This document shows positions 42,707-52,800 of a DNA stretch of 64,000 nucleotides, in pieces. The notes under the pieces are model-generated. The model saw nothing but the letters and a program-made list of their open reading frames with translations, searched no databases and was not told where the DNA came from. Origin of the DNA: Bacteroidota bacterium (GTDB taxonomy: Bacteria > Bacteroidota > Bacteroidia > Chitinophagales > Chitinophagaceae); NCBI GenBank assembly GCA_024640255.1, contig JAHEFI010000001.1, positions 1 through 64,000 of the forward strand. Reading direction: 5' to 3'. Position 1 is the first letter of the stretch; each line of letters starts with the position of its first letter. Both the position numbers and the translations under genes were made by a program.

Positions 42707-43738
42707 ATGGCGATTCAGAAATTGACGATAGAAGAATTTGTTGCAGTAGCCAATACGGGTATTGTTATTGATGTAAGAAGTCCAAGTGAATTCGCACATG
42801 CACATATTACTAATGCATTTTCATTACCCCTTTTTAACGACGAAGAGCGCGCTATTGTAGGTACTACCTATAAACAAAAAAGTAGAGAGCAAGCTATTAA
42901 AATTGGGCTTCCTTTTTTTGGTAATAAAATGTTGCCCATGGTAGAAACGGTAGAAAAGTGGGTGGACGATTTTCAGAAAAAAAATAAAACCGAACATACT
43001 ACTATATACGTACATTGTTGGAGAGGGGGTATGCGCAGCGCTGCTGTTGCATGGTTATTAGATTTATATGGTTTTAAAGTTTGTCAATTAATTGGTGGTT
43101 ATAAAGCTTATAGAAACTGGGTATTACAACAATTTGAAAAACAGTATTCATTAAAAGTAATTGGGGGATATACCGGTTCAGGTAAAACAGAAATATTAAA
43201 AGAGTTATTAAAGCAAAATCATACTGTGATTGACTTAGAAGGCTTAGCATCACATAAGGGTTCTGCTTTTGGTGCAATAGGACAGGAGAAACAACCTAGT
43301 CAAGAAATGTTTGAAAATGCATTAGCTACACAACTTTTTGCTTTTGCTGATAAAACTATTTTGATAGAAGACGAAAGTCAAAGAATTGGGACAGTAATGT
43401 TGCCCACTCCTTTCTTTAAATTATTAAGAAGTAGTGATGGCTATTTTATTAAAATACCTTTCGAAGCAAGATTAGATTTTATTGTAGAAGGATATGGAAG
43501 TTTCAAAGCAGAAGATTTAATGGCTGCTACTTATAGAATTCAAAAAAAACTAGGTGGCTTAGAAACTAAATTAGCCATCAATCATATAGTAGAAAAAGAT
43601 ATTAAAGCGGCTTTTCATATTTTATTATCTTATTATGATAAGTTATATGAAAAAGAAAAAAATTTGACTCACATAGAATCAAATAAAGTGGATCCTATTG
43701 AAAATGCAAAACTGATACAATCATGCATCAACTCTTAA
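42707..43738 (+). CDS. mnmH: tRNA 2-selenouridine synthase
   Basis: 343 residues: a rhodanese domain followed by a P-loop domain. The rhodanese part has VIDVRSPSEFAHAHI near residue 21 and the catalytic Cys in YVHCWRGGMRSAAVAWLL near residue 101. The Walker A of the second domain is GGYTGSGKTEILKEL near residue 147. The enzyme replaces sulfur with selenium at the wobble 2-thiouridine through a geranylated intermediate. Selenophosphate synthetase (selD) is not in the window. Its 3' end overlaps the acyltransferase gene by 16 bases. Confidence 0.93.
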   Translation: MAIQKLTIEEFVAVANTGIVIDVRSPSEFAHAHITNAFSLPLFNDEERAIVGTTYKQKSREQAIKIGLPFFGNKMLPMVETVEKWVDDFQKKNKTEHTTIYVHCWRGGMRSAAVAWLLDLYGFKVCQLIGGYKAYRNWVLQQFEKQYSLKVIGGYTGSGKTEILKELLKQNHTVIDLEGLASHKGSAFGAIGQEKQPSQEMFENALATQLFAFADKTILIEDESQRIGTVMLPTPFFKLLRSSDGYFIKIPFEARLDFIVEGYGSFKAEDLMAATYRIQKKLGGLETKLAINHIVEKDIKAAFHILLSYYDKLYEKEKNLTHIESNKVDPIENAKLIQSCINS

Positions 43739-44286
43739 AGTGGTGGTATTTTAAAGTGTTAGGTTGGAAAGTAGAGGGAGCTTTTCCATATCATCTAAAA
43801 AAATCGGTGGTTATAGTGGCGCCTCATACCCATAGAAATGATTTCTTTTTAGGGGTAGCTTTTAGAAAATTATTACATCTAGAGTTTGTTCGATTTTTGG
43901 GTAAAAAAGAATTGTTTATCCCTCCATTTAGCTGGGTACTAAGAAGTATGGGCGGCAGTCCGGTGGATAGATCCAAAAACAATAATCTGGTAGACCAAGT
44001 GGTAGAACTATTCCGTCAAAATGAGCAATTTCATCTTGCTCTATCCCCAGAAGGTACCAGAAAAAAAGTAAGCAGGCTTAGAACAGGATTTTATCATATT
44101 GCTAAGAATGCCCAAGTGCCTATTGTGATGATTGCATTGGATTTTGAGAATAGAAGAGTGGTTTTTGCGGAACCATTTGAAACCGGGACCGATATGAAAG
44201 CCGATTTGAGAAAAATTATAGACTTTTTCAAGCAATACAAGGGCAAGATCCCGGAATACGGGATATCTGATGAAACAGAATGTTAA
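43723..44286 (+). CDS. PlsC-like 1-acylglycerol-3-phosphate acyltransferase
   Basis: 187-residue acyltransferase. The HX4D catalytic motif is in VAPHTHRNDFFLG near residue 31 and the phosphate-binding motif in LSPEGTRKKVSRL near residue 107. Between them GGSPVDRSKNN resembles block II of the PlsC family. It is shorter than typical PlsC and lacks an obvious N-terminal membrane helix. The acceptor may be lysophosphatidate or another lysolipid. It is translationally coupled to mnmH by overlap. Confidence 0.87.
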   Translation: MHQLLKWWYFKVLGWKVEGAFPYHLKKSVVIVAPHTHRNDFFLGVAFRKLLHLEFVRFLGKKELFIPPFSWVLRSMGGSPVDRSKNNNLVDQVVELFRQNEQFHLALSPEGTRKKVSRLRTGFYHIAKNAQVPIVMIALDFENRRVVFAEPFETGTDMKADLRKIIDFFKQYKGKIPEYGISDETEC

Positions 44287-44333
44287 AGTAAGATTAAGAT
44301 GGGAATAAATTTTAAAGGGTTGCGACGAATCCT

Positions 44334-44341
44334 TATTTTTG
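44334..44341 (+). promoter_or_regulatory. -7 box of the OmpA lipoprotein gene
   Basis: TATTTTTG, an exact TAnnTTTG match, lies 46 bases before the ATG at 44388. The transcript leader would be about 40 bases, long for this window. Confidence 0.5.
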
Positions 44342-44387
44342 TTTCGGCTTTGGGCTACTATTTATTCAATTAAAAAACCGTTGAAAT

Positions 44388-45278
44388 ATGAAAACTAAAA
44401 TTTTTTTAGCGCTTGCAGTAGTTAGCTTAGGTGCTTATTCTTGCGTAAGTCCTAAAAAATTACAAGAAGCAGAAAACAAGTACACTCAATTGAATGGTGC
44501 TTATGCTGAATTACAAGGTAAATATCGTGATGCACAAGACGCTGCTGCTAAACAAAAAAATGATGGCGACAGATTAGCTGCTGAAAACAAAGCTAACCAA
44601 AGCAAGATTGATGATTTGAATAAGCAAATCGAATTCTTAAAACAAAACAACAATGTTGTATTAAATCAGTTAAAAGACATGTCTGTTGTTACAGGCGCTC
44701 AAGCTGAGAGTATCAAAAAGTCTTTAGAGAATATCGGTGCTAAAGATTTATATATCCAAGGCTTACAAAGCTCAATGGCTCGTAAAGATTCTATCAACAT
44801 GAACTTAGTGATGAACTTGAAAGGTGCTATTGGTGACTTAAGCGATGAAGATATTAATGTGAAAGTAGATAAAGGCGTAGTATATGTTGATATCTCTGAT
44901 AAATTATTATTCAAGAGTGGAAGTTTTAGCATTTCTGATAAAGCAAAAACAGTGTTAGGTAAGGTTGCTAAAGTATTAGCTGCTCAACCAAATATCGAGT
45001 TCATGGTAGAAGGTCACACTGATACTAAGCAATTATTAGACAATGGTTCTGCTTTAGAAGATAACTGGGATTTATCTGTAAAAAGAGCAACTACTGTAGT
45101 GCGTGTTTTACAAGATACTTATGGTATCGATCCTAAGCGTATGACTGCAGCTGGTAGAGGTGAGTATGCTCCAATTGCAGAAAACAATAGCGCTGCTAAC
45201 AGAGCTAGAAACCGTCGTACAAGAATTGTGATCTTACCTCAATTAGATCAATTCTTTAAATTATTAGAAAAAAAGTAG
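44388..45278 (+). CDS. OmpA-family lipoprotein, peptidoglycan-binding
   Basis: 296 residues. A lipoprotein-type signal (FLALAVVSLGAYSC, Cys at residue 19) is followed by a long coiled coil (about 25-100, with LQEAENKYTQLNGAYAELQ) and an OmpA C-terminal domain from about 165. The peptidoglycan-binding residues sit in EFMVEGHTDT near residue 205, WDLSVKRATTVVRVLQ near residue 226 and NRARNRRTRIVI near residue 273. It should tether the outer membrane to the cell wall, like Pal or PG-binding OmpA proteins. It has its own promoter and terminator. Confidence 0.92.
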   Translation: MKTKIFLALAVVSLGAYSCVSPKKLQEAENKYTQLNGAYAELQGKYRDAQDAAAKQKNDGDRLAAENKANQSKIDDLNKQIEFLKQNNNVVLNQLKDMSVVTGAQAESIKKSLENIGAKDLYIQGLQSSMARKDSINMNLVMNLKGAIGDLSDEDINVKVDKGVVYVDISDKLLFKSGSFSISDKAKTVLGKVAKVLAAQPNIEFMVEGHTDTKQLLDNGSALEDNWDLSVKRATTVVRVLQDTYGIDPKRMTAAGRGEYAPIAENNSAANRARNRRTRIVILPQLDQFFKLLEKK

Positions 45279-45304
45279 TCGAGCTTTTTTAAAAAATATA
45301 TAAG

Positions 45305-45333
45305 ACCCCATCCGAAAAGATGGGGTTTTTTTA
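45305..45333 (+). terminator. Terminator after the OmpA gene
   Basis: Stem ACCCCATC / GATGGGGT with the loop CGAAAA (45305-45326), followed by seven further T residues. It lies 26 bases after the stop codon. Confidence 0.9.
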
Positions 45334-45349
45334 TGCTACTAACTAAGTG

Positions 45350-45357
45350 TATCTTCG
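45350..45357 (+). promoter_or_regulatory. -7 box of the helicase gene, leaderless spacing
   Basis: TATCTTCG (one mismatch to TAnnTTTG) ends four bases before the ATG at 45362, the same arrangement as pheS. Confidence 0.45.
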
Positions 45358-45361
45358 CCCA

Positions 45362-47701
45362 ATGCAACAAGCGTATTTAGATGGTTTAAACGAAAGGCAA
45401 AAAGAGGCGGTGCTTCATATTAAAGGTCCTCTGATGATTATTGCCGGTGCGGGAAGCGGAAAAACAAAAGTATTGACAAGTCGTATTGCTCACTTGATGC
45501 ATAGTGGGGTGGATTCTTTTAATATTTTGGCATTGACTTTTACCAATAAGGCAGCCAAAGAAATGAAAGAGCGTGTAGAGAAAATCTTGGGCAATACAGA
45601 AGCTAGAAATTTATATATAGGCACTTTCCATAGTGTTTTTGCACGTATTTTAAGAGCCGAAGCAGAAAAATTAGGTTATCCTCAAAGCTTTACTATTTAT
45701 GATACCGATGATTCTAGATCGGTCATCAAAGCGGTCATCAATGATATGGGTTTGGATGACAAACATTATAAACCGAATGTGGTTCACAATAGAATCTCCA
45801 GCGCAAAGAACGCGTTGGTAGGTCCTGCAGAATATGCTTTAGATACTTTTATTCAACAAGAAGACGCAAGATCTAATAGACCAGCCATTGGTGATATTTA
45901 TGCAAGTTATGTAGCACGTTGTTTTAAAAACGGTGCGATGGATTTTGACGACTTGTTATTCAAGATGCATGAACTACTTAGAGATTTTCCCGAAGTACTT
46001 CATAAGTATCAACATAAGTTTAAGTATTTATTAATTGATGAGTACCAGGATACCAATCCAGTACAATATCAAATTGCTAAATTATTAGCAGCTGTTCACG
46101 AAAATATTTGTGTGGTAGGTGATGATGCACAAAGTATTTATAGTTTCCGTGGCGCAACGATTGAAAATATTTTACAATTTCAAAAAGACTACGATGATGT
46201 AAAGTTGGTGAAGCTGGAACAAAATTATAGAAGTAGTGCTTCTATTTTAGAAGTAGCCAATCATGTTATAAAAAATAATAAAGGTCAGATTCCAAAAGAA
46301 TTGTGGACAGAAAATGAAGCTGGTGATCAGATTAAGTTGGTGCGCACCATGACCGACAATGATGAAGGAAGATTTGTTGCAGATGCTATTCAAGAAAATA
46401 AATTAAGAAATCATTTTGTAAACAATGATTTTGCCATCTTATACAGAACCAATGCGCAATCAAGATCTTTTGAGGAAAGCCTTAGAAGAACAGGTATTGC
46501 TTATAAGATCTATGGTGGGCTTAGCTTCTATCAAAGAAAGGAAGTAAAAGATTTTATTGCATACTTAAGAGTAATTGCGAATACTAAAGATGAAGAAGGA
46601 TTAAAAAGAATTATTAATTATCCTGTAAGGGGAATTGGTAAAACCACTGTGGAGAAGTGTTTGGTATTGGCCAATGATCAAAACATTACTTTTTTTGAAG
46701 TACTAGAAAAAGCAAAGGCTTTTGGATTTAAAGCAGGTACATTAAACTCTATCGAAGAGTTTGTGACTATGATTAAATATTTCCAAAATCAATTAACCAA
46801 ACACAATGCTTACGATGTTGCAGTACAAGTAGGTAAGCATACCAATATCATTAAAGAATTATTCAACGATAAATCTACTGAAGGTTTAGCACGCTATGAA
46901 AACGTTCAGGAATTATTAAACTCTATCAAAGAGTGGACCGAAAGTCCAAGCAATGAAGACGGAGAGCAAGGAGATAAAAGCTTGGGTGCTTACTTGCAAC
47001 AAATCACTTTAATTACCGATGCTGATAATGACAAAGAAGATAGCAATGCAGTTAAATTAATGACGGTGCATGCTGCAAAAGGTTTGGAATTTGCCTGCGT
47101 GTTTGTGGTTGGATTAGAAGAAACCTTATTCCCTAGTGGAATGAGTATTAATACAAGAGAAGAATTAGAAGAAGAAAGAAGATTGTTTTATGTAGCAGTA
47201 ACTCGTGCTAAAAAACATTTATGGTTAAGCTATGCCAATTCTAGATATCGTTTTGGACAATTAGTTCAAAACGAACCGAGTAGGTTTATTGAAGAAATGC
47301 CTGAAGAAAAATTAGACAAGTCTTCTGCAGGAGGTGGTGCAAGAAACCAAACTTCTACTGCTGGTTGGGGAAGTGCTTATGATAGAATGCACCCAGGAAG
47401 AAAAAATACAGGTGGGACAAATACTAGTTCAAGTAGTGTTGGATCAAGCAAGCCAAGCTATCTTCCGGTAAATCCACCTACTTCTGTAAACAAGAACCAT
47501 ATTCCTTCAGCTAATTTTGTAGCTGCAGACCCTTCTCAGTTAACTGTAGGCATGAGAGTGGAGCATCAAAAGTTTGGATTTGGAGTAATTAAGGAAATTG
47601 AGGGTTCGGCCCATAACCCTATTGCCATGATTGTATTTGACGCCAACGGCGAAAAGAAAATCATGCTAAACTACGCCAAGCTTTCGATATCGGAAAAATA
47701 A
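45362..47701 (+). CDS. UvrD/PcrA-family 3'-5' DNA helicase
   Basis: 779-residue superfamily 1A helicase. Motifs in order: LNERQKEAVLH (Q-motif) near residue 8, Walker A IIAGAGSGKTKVLTSR near residue 25, and LIDEYQDTNPVQYQIAK near residue 224. Motif III GDDAQSIYSFRGA is near residue 254, motif V VHAAKGLEFACVFVVGLEE near residue 566 and motif VI RRLFYVAVTRAKKHLWL near residue 605. A C-terminal Tudor-like domain of PcrA type (VGMRVEHQKFGFGVIKEI) is near residue 725, after a Ser/Gly-rich linker. It acts in nucleotide excision repair, replication-fork or transcription-conflict processing. The start is taken at 45362 because the frame start at 45347 lies inside the promoter. Confidence 0.95.
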   Translation: MQQAYLDGLNERQKEAVLHIKGPLMIIAGAGSGKTKVLTSRIAHLMHSGVDSFNILALTFTNKAAKEMKERVEKILGNTEARNLYIGTFHSVFARILRAEAEKLGYPQSFTIYDTDDSRSVIKAVINDMGLDDKHYKPNVVHNRISSAKNALVGPAEYALDTFIQQEDARSNRPAIGDIYASYVARCFKNGAMDFDDLLFKMHELLRDFPEVLHKYQHKFKYLLIDEYQDTNPVQYQIAKLLAAVHENICVVGDDAQSIYSFRGATIENILQFQKDYDDVKLVKLEQNYRSSASILEVANHVIKNNKGQIPKELWTENEAGDQIKLVRTMTDNDEGRFVADAIQENKLRNHFVNNDFAILYRTNAQSRSFEESLRRTGIAYKIYGGLSFYQRKEVKDFIAYLRVIANTKDEEGLKRIINYPVRGIGKTTVEKCLVLANDQNITFFEVLEKAKAFGFKAGTLNSIEEFVTMIKYFQNQLTKHNAYDVAVQVGKHTNIIKELFNDKSTEGLARYENVQELLNSIKEWTESPSNEDGEQGDKSLGAYLQQITLITDADNDKEDSNAVKLMTVHAAKGLEFACVFVVGLEETLFPSGMSINTREELEEERRLFYVAVTRAKKHLWLSYANSRYRFGQLVQNEPSRFIEEMPEEKLDKSSAGGGARNQTSTAGWGSAYDRMHPGRKNTGGTNTSSSSVGSSKPSYLPVNPPTSVNKNHIPSANFVAADPSQLTVGMRVEHQKFGFGVIKEIEGSAHNPIAMIVFDANGEKKIMLNYAKLSISEK

Positions 47702-47746
47702 GACCTCACCGGTCAGTTGAGAGGGTCCCGTCCCAATCAATTTGAT

Positions 47747-47754
47747 TATTTTTG
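47747..47754 (+). promoter_or_regulatory. -7 box of the Nfu gene
   Basis: TATTTTTG, an exact TAnnTTTG match, ends 29 bases before the ATG at 47784. Confidence 0.45.
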
Positions 47755-47783
47755 TATCTGAATCGAGTTTAAACGCATTTATT

Positions 47784-48383
47784 ATGATTACTACTGGAAA
47801 TACTATTGTGAGCATTTATACAGAAATGACTCCTAACCCAGAAACAATGAAATTTGTTGCCAATAAATTATTGTATCCAGGAAAGAGTATTGATATCGCA
47901 GAAGAAGCACATGCAATTGCTTCTCCATTGGCTAAAGAACTATTTAGTTTCCCTTTTATTAAGAGTGTATTTATTGCTAGCAATTTTATCACTTTAACAA
48001 AGAGTGCAGATACGGAAGATTGGCAGGATGTTATCCCTACTATTAAAACTTTCTTGAAAGACTATTTAGAAGCGGGTGGAGTGGTAGTGAATGAAGAAGA
48101 AGTTGCTAAGTTCAAGCAAGAAGCAACCAACACTGTACATGCAGATGATGACGATATTGTAAAGCGTGTAAAAGAATTATTAGAAAATTATGTAAAGCCT
48201 GCTGTTGAAATGGATGGCGGAGCGATTCAATTTAAAAGTTATAATGACGGAGTGGTAAACTTAATGTTACAAGGATCTTGTAGTGGTTGCCCTTCAAGTA
48301 TGGTTACTTTAAAAGCTGGTATTGAAGGAATGATGAAGCGTATGATCCCAGAAGTAAAAGAAGTGGTAGCAGTAGCTGAGTAG
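47784..48383 (+). CDS. Nfu-type iron-sulfur carrier protein
   Basis: 199 residues. The N-terminal Nfu-N domain is at about 10-95 (YTEMTPNPETMKFVANKLL). The C-terminal NifU-like domain at about 120-199 has the cluster-binding CxxC in LQGSCSGCPSSMVTLKAGIE. It should accept 4Fe-4S clusters and deliver them to target enzymes. The start at 47784 (MITTGNTIVS) is favoured over 47742, which lies upstream of the -7 box. A strong palindromic terminator follows. Confidence 0.92.
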   Translation: MITTGNTIVSIYTEMTPNPETMKFVANKLLYPGKSIDIAEEAHAIASPLAKELFSFPFIKSVFIASNFITLTKSADTEDWQDVIPTIKTFLKDYLEAGGVVVNEEEVAKFKQEATNTVHADDDDIVKRVKELLENYVKPAVEMDGGAIQFKSYNDGVVNLMLQGSCSGCPSSMVTLKAGIEGMMKRMIPEVKEVVAVAE

Positions 48384-48407
48384 TTATTAGTTTGGGTTAG
48401 AGATACA

Positions 48408-48435
48408 AAAAGGCCTCGCAATTGCGAGGCCTTTT
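48408..48435. terminator. Bidirectional terminator between Nfu and the RND operon
   Basis: A perfect 28-base palindrome, AAAAGGCCTCGCAA with TTGCGAGGCCTTTT, with A and T runs at its ends. It serves the plus-strand Nfu gene and the convergent minus-strand efflux operon. Confidence 0.9.
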
Positions 48436-48452
48436 ATTTTTAGCTAGTTTAT

Positions 48453-49886
48453 TTATTGCCAGCCCCCACCCAATGATTTATACAAATTAGTAATGCTATT
48501 GTATTGTTGTTTTTTAATTTCTACTAATTCTAATTTAGCAGCTATAGCATCTTTCTGTGCTGTTAATACTTCTAGATAATTGGCTTTAGCATATTTAAAT
48601 AATTCACTGGATAAACTTATAGCGCTTGTCAATGCATCTACTTCTTTTGTTTTGGTTTGAAAAGAAGATTGTAAGTTATTAACGTTAGACACTTGATTCG
48701 CTACTTCTACAAATCCATTTAAAACAGTTTTTTGATATTCATAAACTGCTTCTATTTGTAATGCATTGGCTGTAGCAAACTGTGCTTGAATTGCTGACTT
48801 ATTAATTAATGGACCAGCCACATCAGACAATAAAGAATACATAATAGATTCTGGAGATCTAAATAAATACTTTGCTTTGAAAGCATTTAGTCCCAAAGAG
48901 CTACCAATATTTACACTTGGATAAAATTCTGCTTGTGCTGCTTTTAAATCAAAGCTAGACGCTTTCAAATTATACTCTGCTTGTTGTATATCGGGTCTGT
49001 TCTTTAATAACTGTGAAGGAATGCCTACTTCTAAAGAACTTGGTAAAGCTTGTGTAAAACCTTCACTTACTTCAATTTTTTGAGGGAATCTTCCTAGTAG
49101 CAAATTCATTTTGTTTTCGGTCTCTGTAATGTTTTGCAATAAATTAAAAGAAAGGTTTTGTGCATTGTACACCATTGCCTCAAATTGCTTTACTGCTAAT
49201 TCAGAAACCACAGAAGCTTCTTTTTGAATTTTAACCACCTCTAATTCTTTTTGCTGTAATGCAATTGACTCATTAATGATATTTAATTGAGCGTGAAGCC
49301 CCACTAATTCATAATAAGTATTGGCTACTTCAGCTATAAGATTAGTAGTTACCCATTTCTTACCTTCCACTGTACTTAAGTAATTATTGAATGCACTTTT
49401 TTTAGCATTTCTTAATTTACCCCAGATATCAGCTTCCCAACCTGCTTGAAAACCCAATCTTAAATCACCTAAGTTTTCAGGTACTACTTCTCCAGGAGTA
49501 ATATCGGCACTAGCATCACCAGCACCTTGTGAAGTATACTTTCCAACTTTTTCAATACCCAATCCAACACCGGCAGTTACAGAAGGAAATAGTTTTCCAT
49601 TAGCAAACCTGATTTTGCTTTTAGCTATTTCTATTTCTTGAATAGTAGTTAATACATCCAAATTATTCTTTAAAGCAGTATCTATTAAAGCGGTCAGCTT
49701 TTTATCATTGAAAAAATTAGACCAAGCCATTTTAGCTACATTGTTTGAATCTATAGATCCAGTATAAGTAGTAGGTATGGGCGTATCATTTGTTTTCTCT
49801 ATTGCTTTAGGTACTGCACAACTAACCATGTAACAGCTAGCAATAATAGATCCTACAACAATGATTTTATTTTTATTCATGTTCAA
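48453..49886 (-). CDS. RND efflux outer-membrane lipoprotein (NodT/OprM type)
   Basis: 477 residues. A lipoprotein signal with Cys in ASCYMVSCAVPK near residue 23 is followed by two OEP repeats. LTALIDTALKNNLDVLTTIQ is near residue 64 and RPDIQQAEYNLKASSFDLKA near residue 296, typical of OprM. It forms the outer-membrane channel of the pump encoded upstream. Its first 14 bases overlap the end of the RND permease gene, so the two are translationally coupled. It is the last gene of the adaptor-permease-channel operon. Confidence 0.95.
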   Translation of the reverse strand: MNMNKNKIIVVGSIIASCYMVSCAVPKAIEKTNDTPIPTTYTGSIDSNNVAKMAWSNFFNDKKLTALIDTALKNNLDVLTTIQEIEIAKSKIRFANGKLFPSVTAGVGLGIEKVGKYTSQGAGDASADITPGEVVPENLGDLRLGFQAGWEADIWGKLRNAKKSAFNNYLSTVEGKKWVTTNLIAEVANTYYELVGLHAQLNIINESIALQQKELEVVKIQKEASVVSELAVKQFEAMVYNAQNLSFNLLQNITETENKMNLLLGRFPQKIEVSEGFTQALPSSLEVGIPSQLLKNRPDIQQAEYNLKASSFDLKAAQAEFYPSVNIGSSLGLNAFKAKYLFRSPESIMYSLLSDVAGPLINKSAIQAQFATANALQIEAVYEYQKTVLNGFVEVANQVSNVNNLQSSFQTKTKEVDALTSAISLSSELFKYAKANYLEVLTAQKDAIAAKLELVEIKKQQYNSITNLYKSLGGGWQ

Positions 49887-52800
49887 TCTTTTTTATGATG
49901 TCCTCTATTTCTTCTTTCATATTATGTTTAGGCACCCTTGCAAATAAATAGTAAAGACCCGGTACAACTACCACACCAAATACAGTACCGAAGATCATAC
50001 CACCAGCGGTGGCAGCTCCAATCGTTCTATTACCTATGGCACCCGGACCAGTTGCAAATACCAATGGAATTAACCCCGCAACAAAAGCAAAAGAAGTCAT
50101 TAAAATAGGTCTTAATCTAGCAGCAGCACCATCAATGGCTGCTTGTAATTTAGTAGCACCTGCTCTTTGTCTTTGTACCGCAAACTCAATAATCAATACA
50201 GCGTTCTTTCCTAATATACCAATTAACATTACCATCGCAATTTGCGCATATATATTGTTTTCTAATCCAAGCACATTTAACAAGAAGAAAGCTCCGAAAA
50301 TTCCTGTAGGTAAAGATAAGATTACCGGTAAGGGTAATACAAAACTATCATACTGTGCAGACAATACTAAGTATACAAACACTAAAGAGATAATGAAAAT
50401 ATATAAGGTTTGATTTCCTTTGGCTACTTCATCAATAGAAATACCAGCCCAGTCAATACCAAAACCTTTTGGTAATTTTTCTTTAGCCACTTGCTTAATG
50501 GCTTCAATAGCTTGTCCACTACTATAGCCAGGTGCAGGAGACCCACTTAACTCAGATGCGTTATACATATTATGTCTAGTAATCTCATCCAAACCATATA
50601 CTTTTTGTAAAGTAATGAAGGAGGCAATGGGAACCATTTCGTCTCTATCATTTTTTACATACAACTTTAAGATGTCTTCTGGTTTTGCTCTGTACTGTGG
50701 TAATGCTTGTACCATTACTTTATATTGACGATCAAATTTGATAAAGTTGGTAGAATAGTAGCTACCAATTAAAGTAGACAAAGTATTCATGGCATTATCA
50801 ATAGTCACACCTTTTTGTTGTGCTTTCTCATTATCCACATTCAATACATACTGAGGGAAACTTGCATTATAAAATCCAAACACAGAACTTAATTCAGGAC
50901 GTTTATTTAGATCTTCCACAAATTGCTTGTTAACGGTTTCCATTTTTTTATAATCACCGCTACCCGCTTTGTCTAATAATCTTAATTCAAATCCGCCCGC
51001 AGCTCCATAACCAGGAACAGCTGGTGGTGGAAAGTATTCAATATTAGCTCCTTTGATATTCTTTGTTTTTTCTTCTAATTCACTCATGATCTCTGTCAAA
51101 GAGTGTTTACGATCATTCCAGTCTTTTAAATTAATCAAAGCTGTTCCAGAATTCGCACCTGTCCCTTCTGTCAAAATTTCAAATCCTGCAGTAGTGGATA
51201 CTGAAGCAATATCTTCAATAGTAGCTGCTTGTTTTTGAATTTGTGAAAGCACTGCGTCTGTTCTTTCTAGAGTAGATCCCGGAGGTGTTGATATCAAACA
51301 ATAGAATACACCCTGGTCTTCATTTGGAATAAAACCTGTTGGCACCATATTGCTCATTCCCCAAGTACCAAAACAAAAAGCAATCAAAATTCCAAAAGTG
51401 ATTAACTTTCTATTTAAAATAATTTCAATTAAACGCTTGTATTTGCCTTGTAAGTTTTTGAACCAATTATTAAATGCTTTTATAAATCTATTAATAGGCG
51501 TTGGCTTCTTTTCTACACCATGTGTGTTTTTTAACAACATAGCACACAATGCTGGTGTAAAGGTTAAGGCCACAATACCCGATAAAATAATAGAGGTTGC
51601 CATAGTAACAGAGAACTGTTTATAGAAGATCCCTACTGGACCACTCATAAAAGCAGCAGGAATAAATACTGCTGCCATTACCAATGTGATGGCAATAATG
51701 GCTCCACTAATTTCACTCATAGCAAGTATAGTAGCAGCTTTAGGAGACAAATCAAATTCTTCCATTTTAGCATGTACCGCTTCCACTACCACAATAGCAT
51801 CATCCACCACAATACCAATGGCCAATACCAACGCGAATAATGTAATTAGGTTTAAGGTAATCCCAAAGAACTGCATAAATAAGAATGTACCAATTAAAGA
51901 TATAGGTACTGCAATGGCAGGAATTAAAGTAGATCTAAAGTCACCTAAGAATAAGAACACCACAAAAGCCACTAATATAAAGGCTTCAATTAATGTATGA
52001 ATTACTTTTTCAATTGACGCATCTAAGAATTTAGAGACATCATAACTTAATTCATAATCCATTCCTTTAGGGAAAGAAGTTTCTTTAATCTCAGCAAGCT
52101 TGGCTTTAATATTTTTAATTACCTCGCTCGCATTACTTCCATAAGATTGTTTTATCATGATGGCTGCCGAAGGCTTGCCATTCATCTTAGAATACAAGTC
52201 ATAATAAGAGCTTCCAAACTCTACATCCGCTACATCTTTTAATTTTAGTAACTGACCATCTGAACTTGCCCTTAAAATAATATTTTCATACCCTTCTTTG
52301 GTACTATATCTACCTGGATACTTTAATACATATTGAAATGTTTGAGCTTGTTTACCAGAGCTTTCTCCTGTTTTACCCGGAGCTGCTTCTAAGTTTTGCT
52401 CATCTATCGCTTTTAATACATCGTCTGCAGAAACATTATAAGCCAACATTCTATCAGGTTTTAACCAAACCCTCATGGCATATTCTCTGTTACCTAAGAT
52501 ATCAGCAAAACCAACCCCATCAATTTTTTTAATTTCTGTGATTAAATTGATGTCGGCAAAATTGTATAAAAAGTTTACATCTAGGTTGGTATCCTTACTT
52601 GTTAAGTTTACATACATTAACATATTGGATTCTTCTCTAGATATTTTAATACCTTCTTTCACTACCTGTGGAGGAAGCTTATTATTTACCGCCGCCACTC
52701 TATTTTGTACGTTTACAGAAGCAATATTGGGATCTGTTCCTAATTTGAATACCACGGTAATTAAACAGGTACCGTCATTACCGGCATCGGATGCTATATA

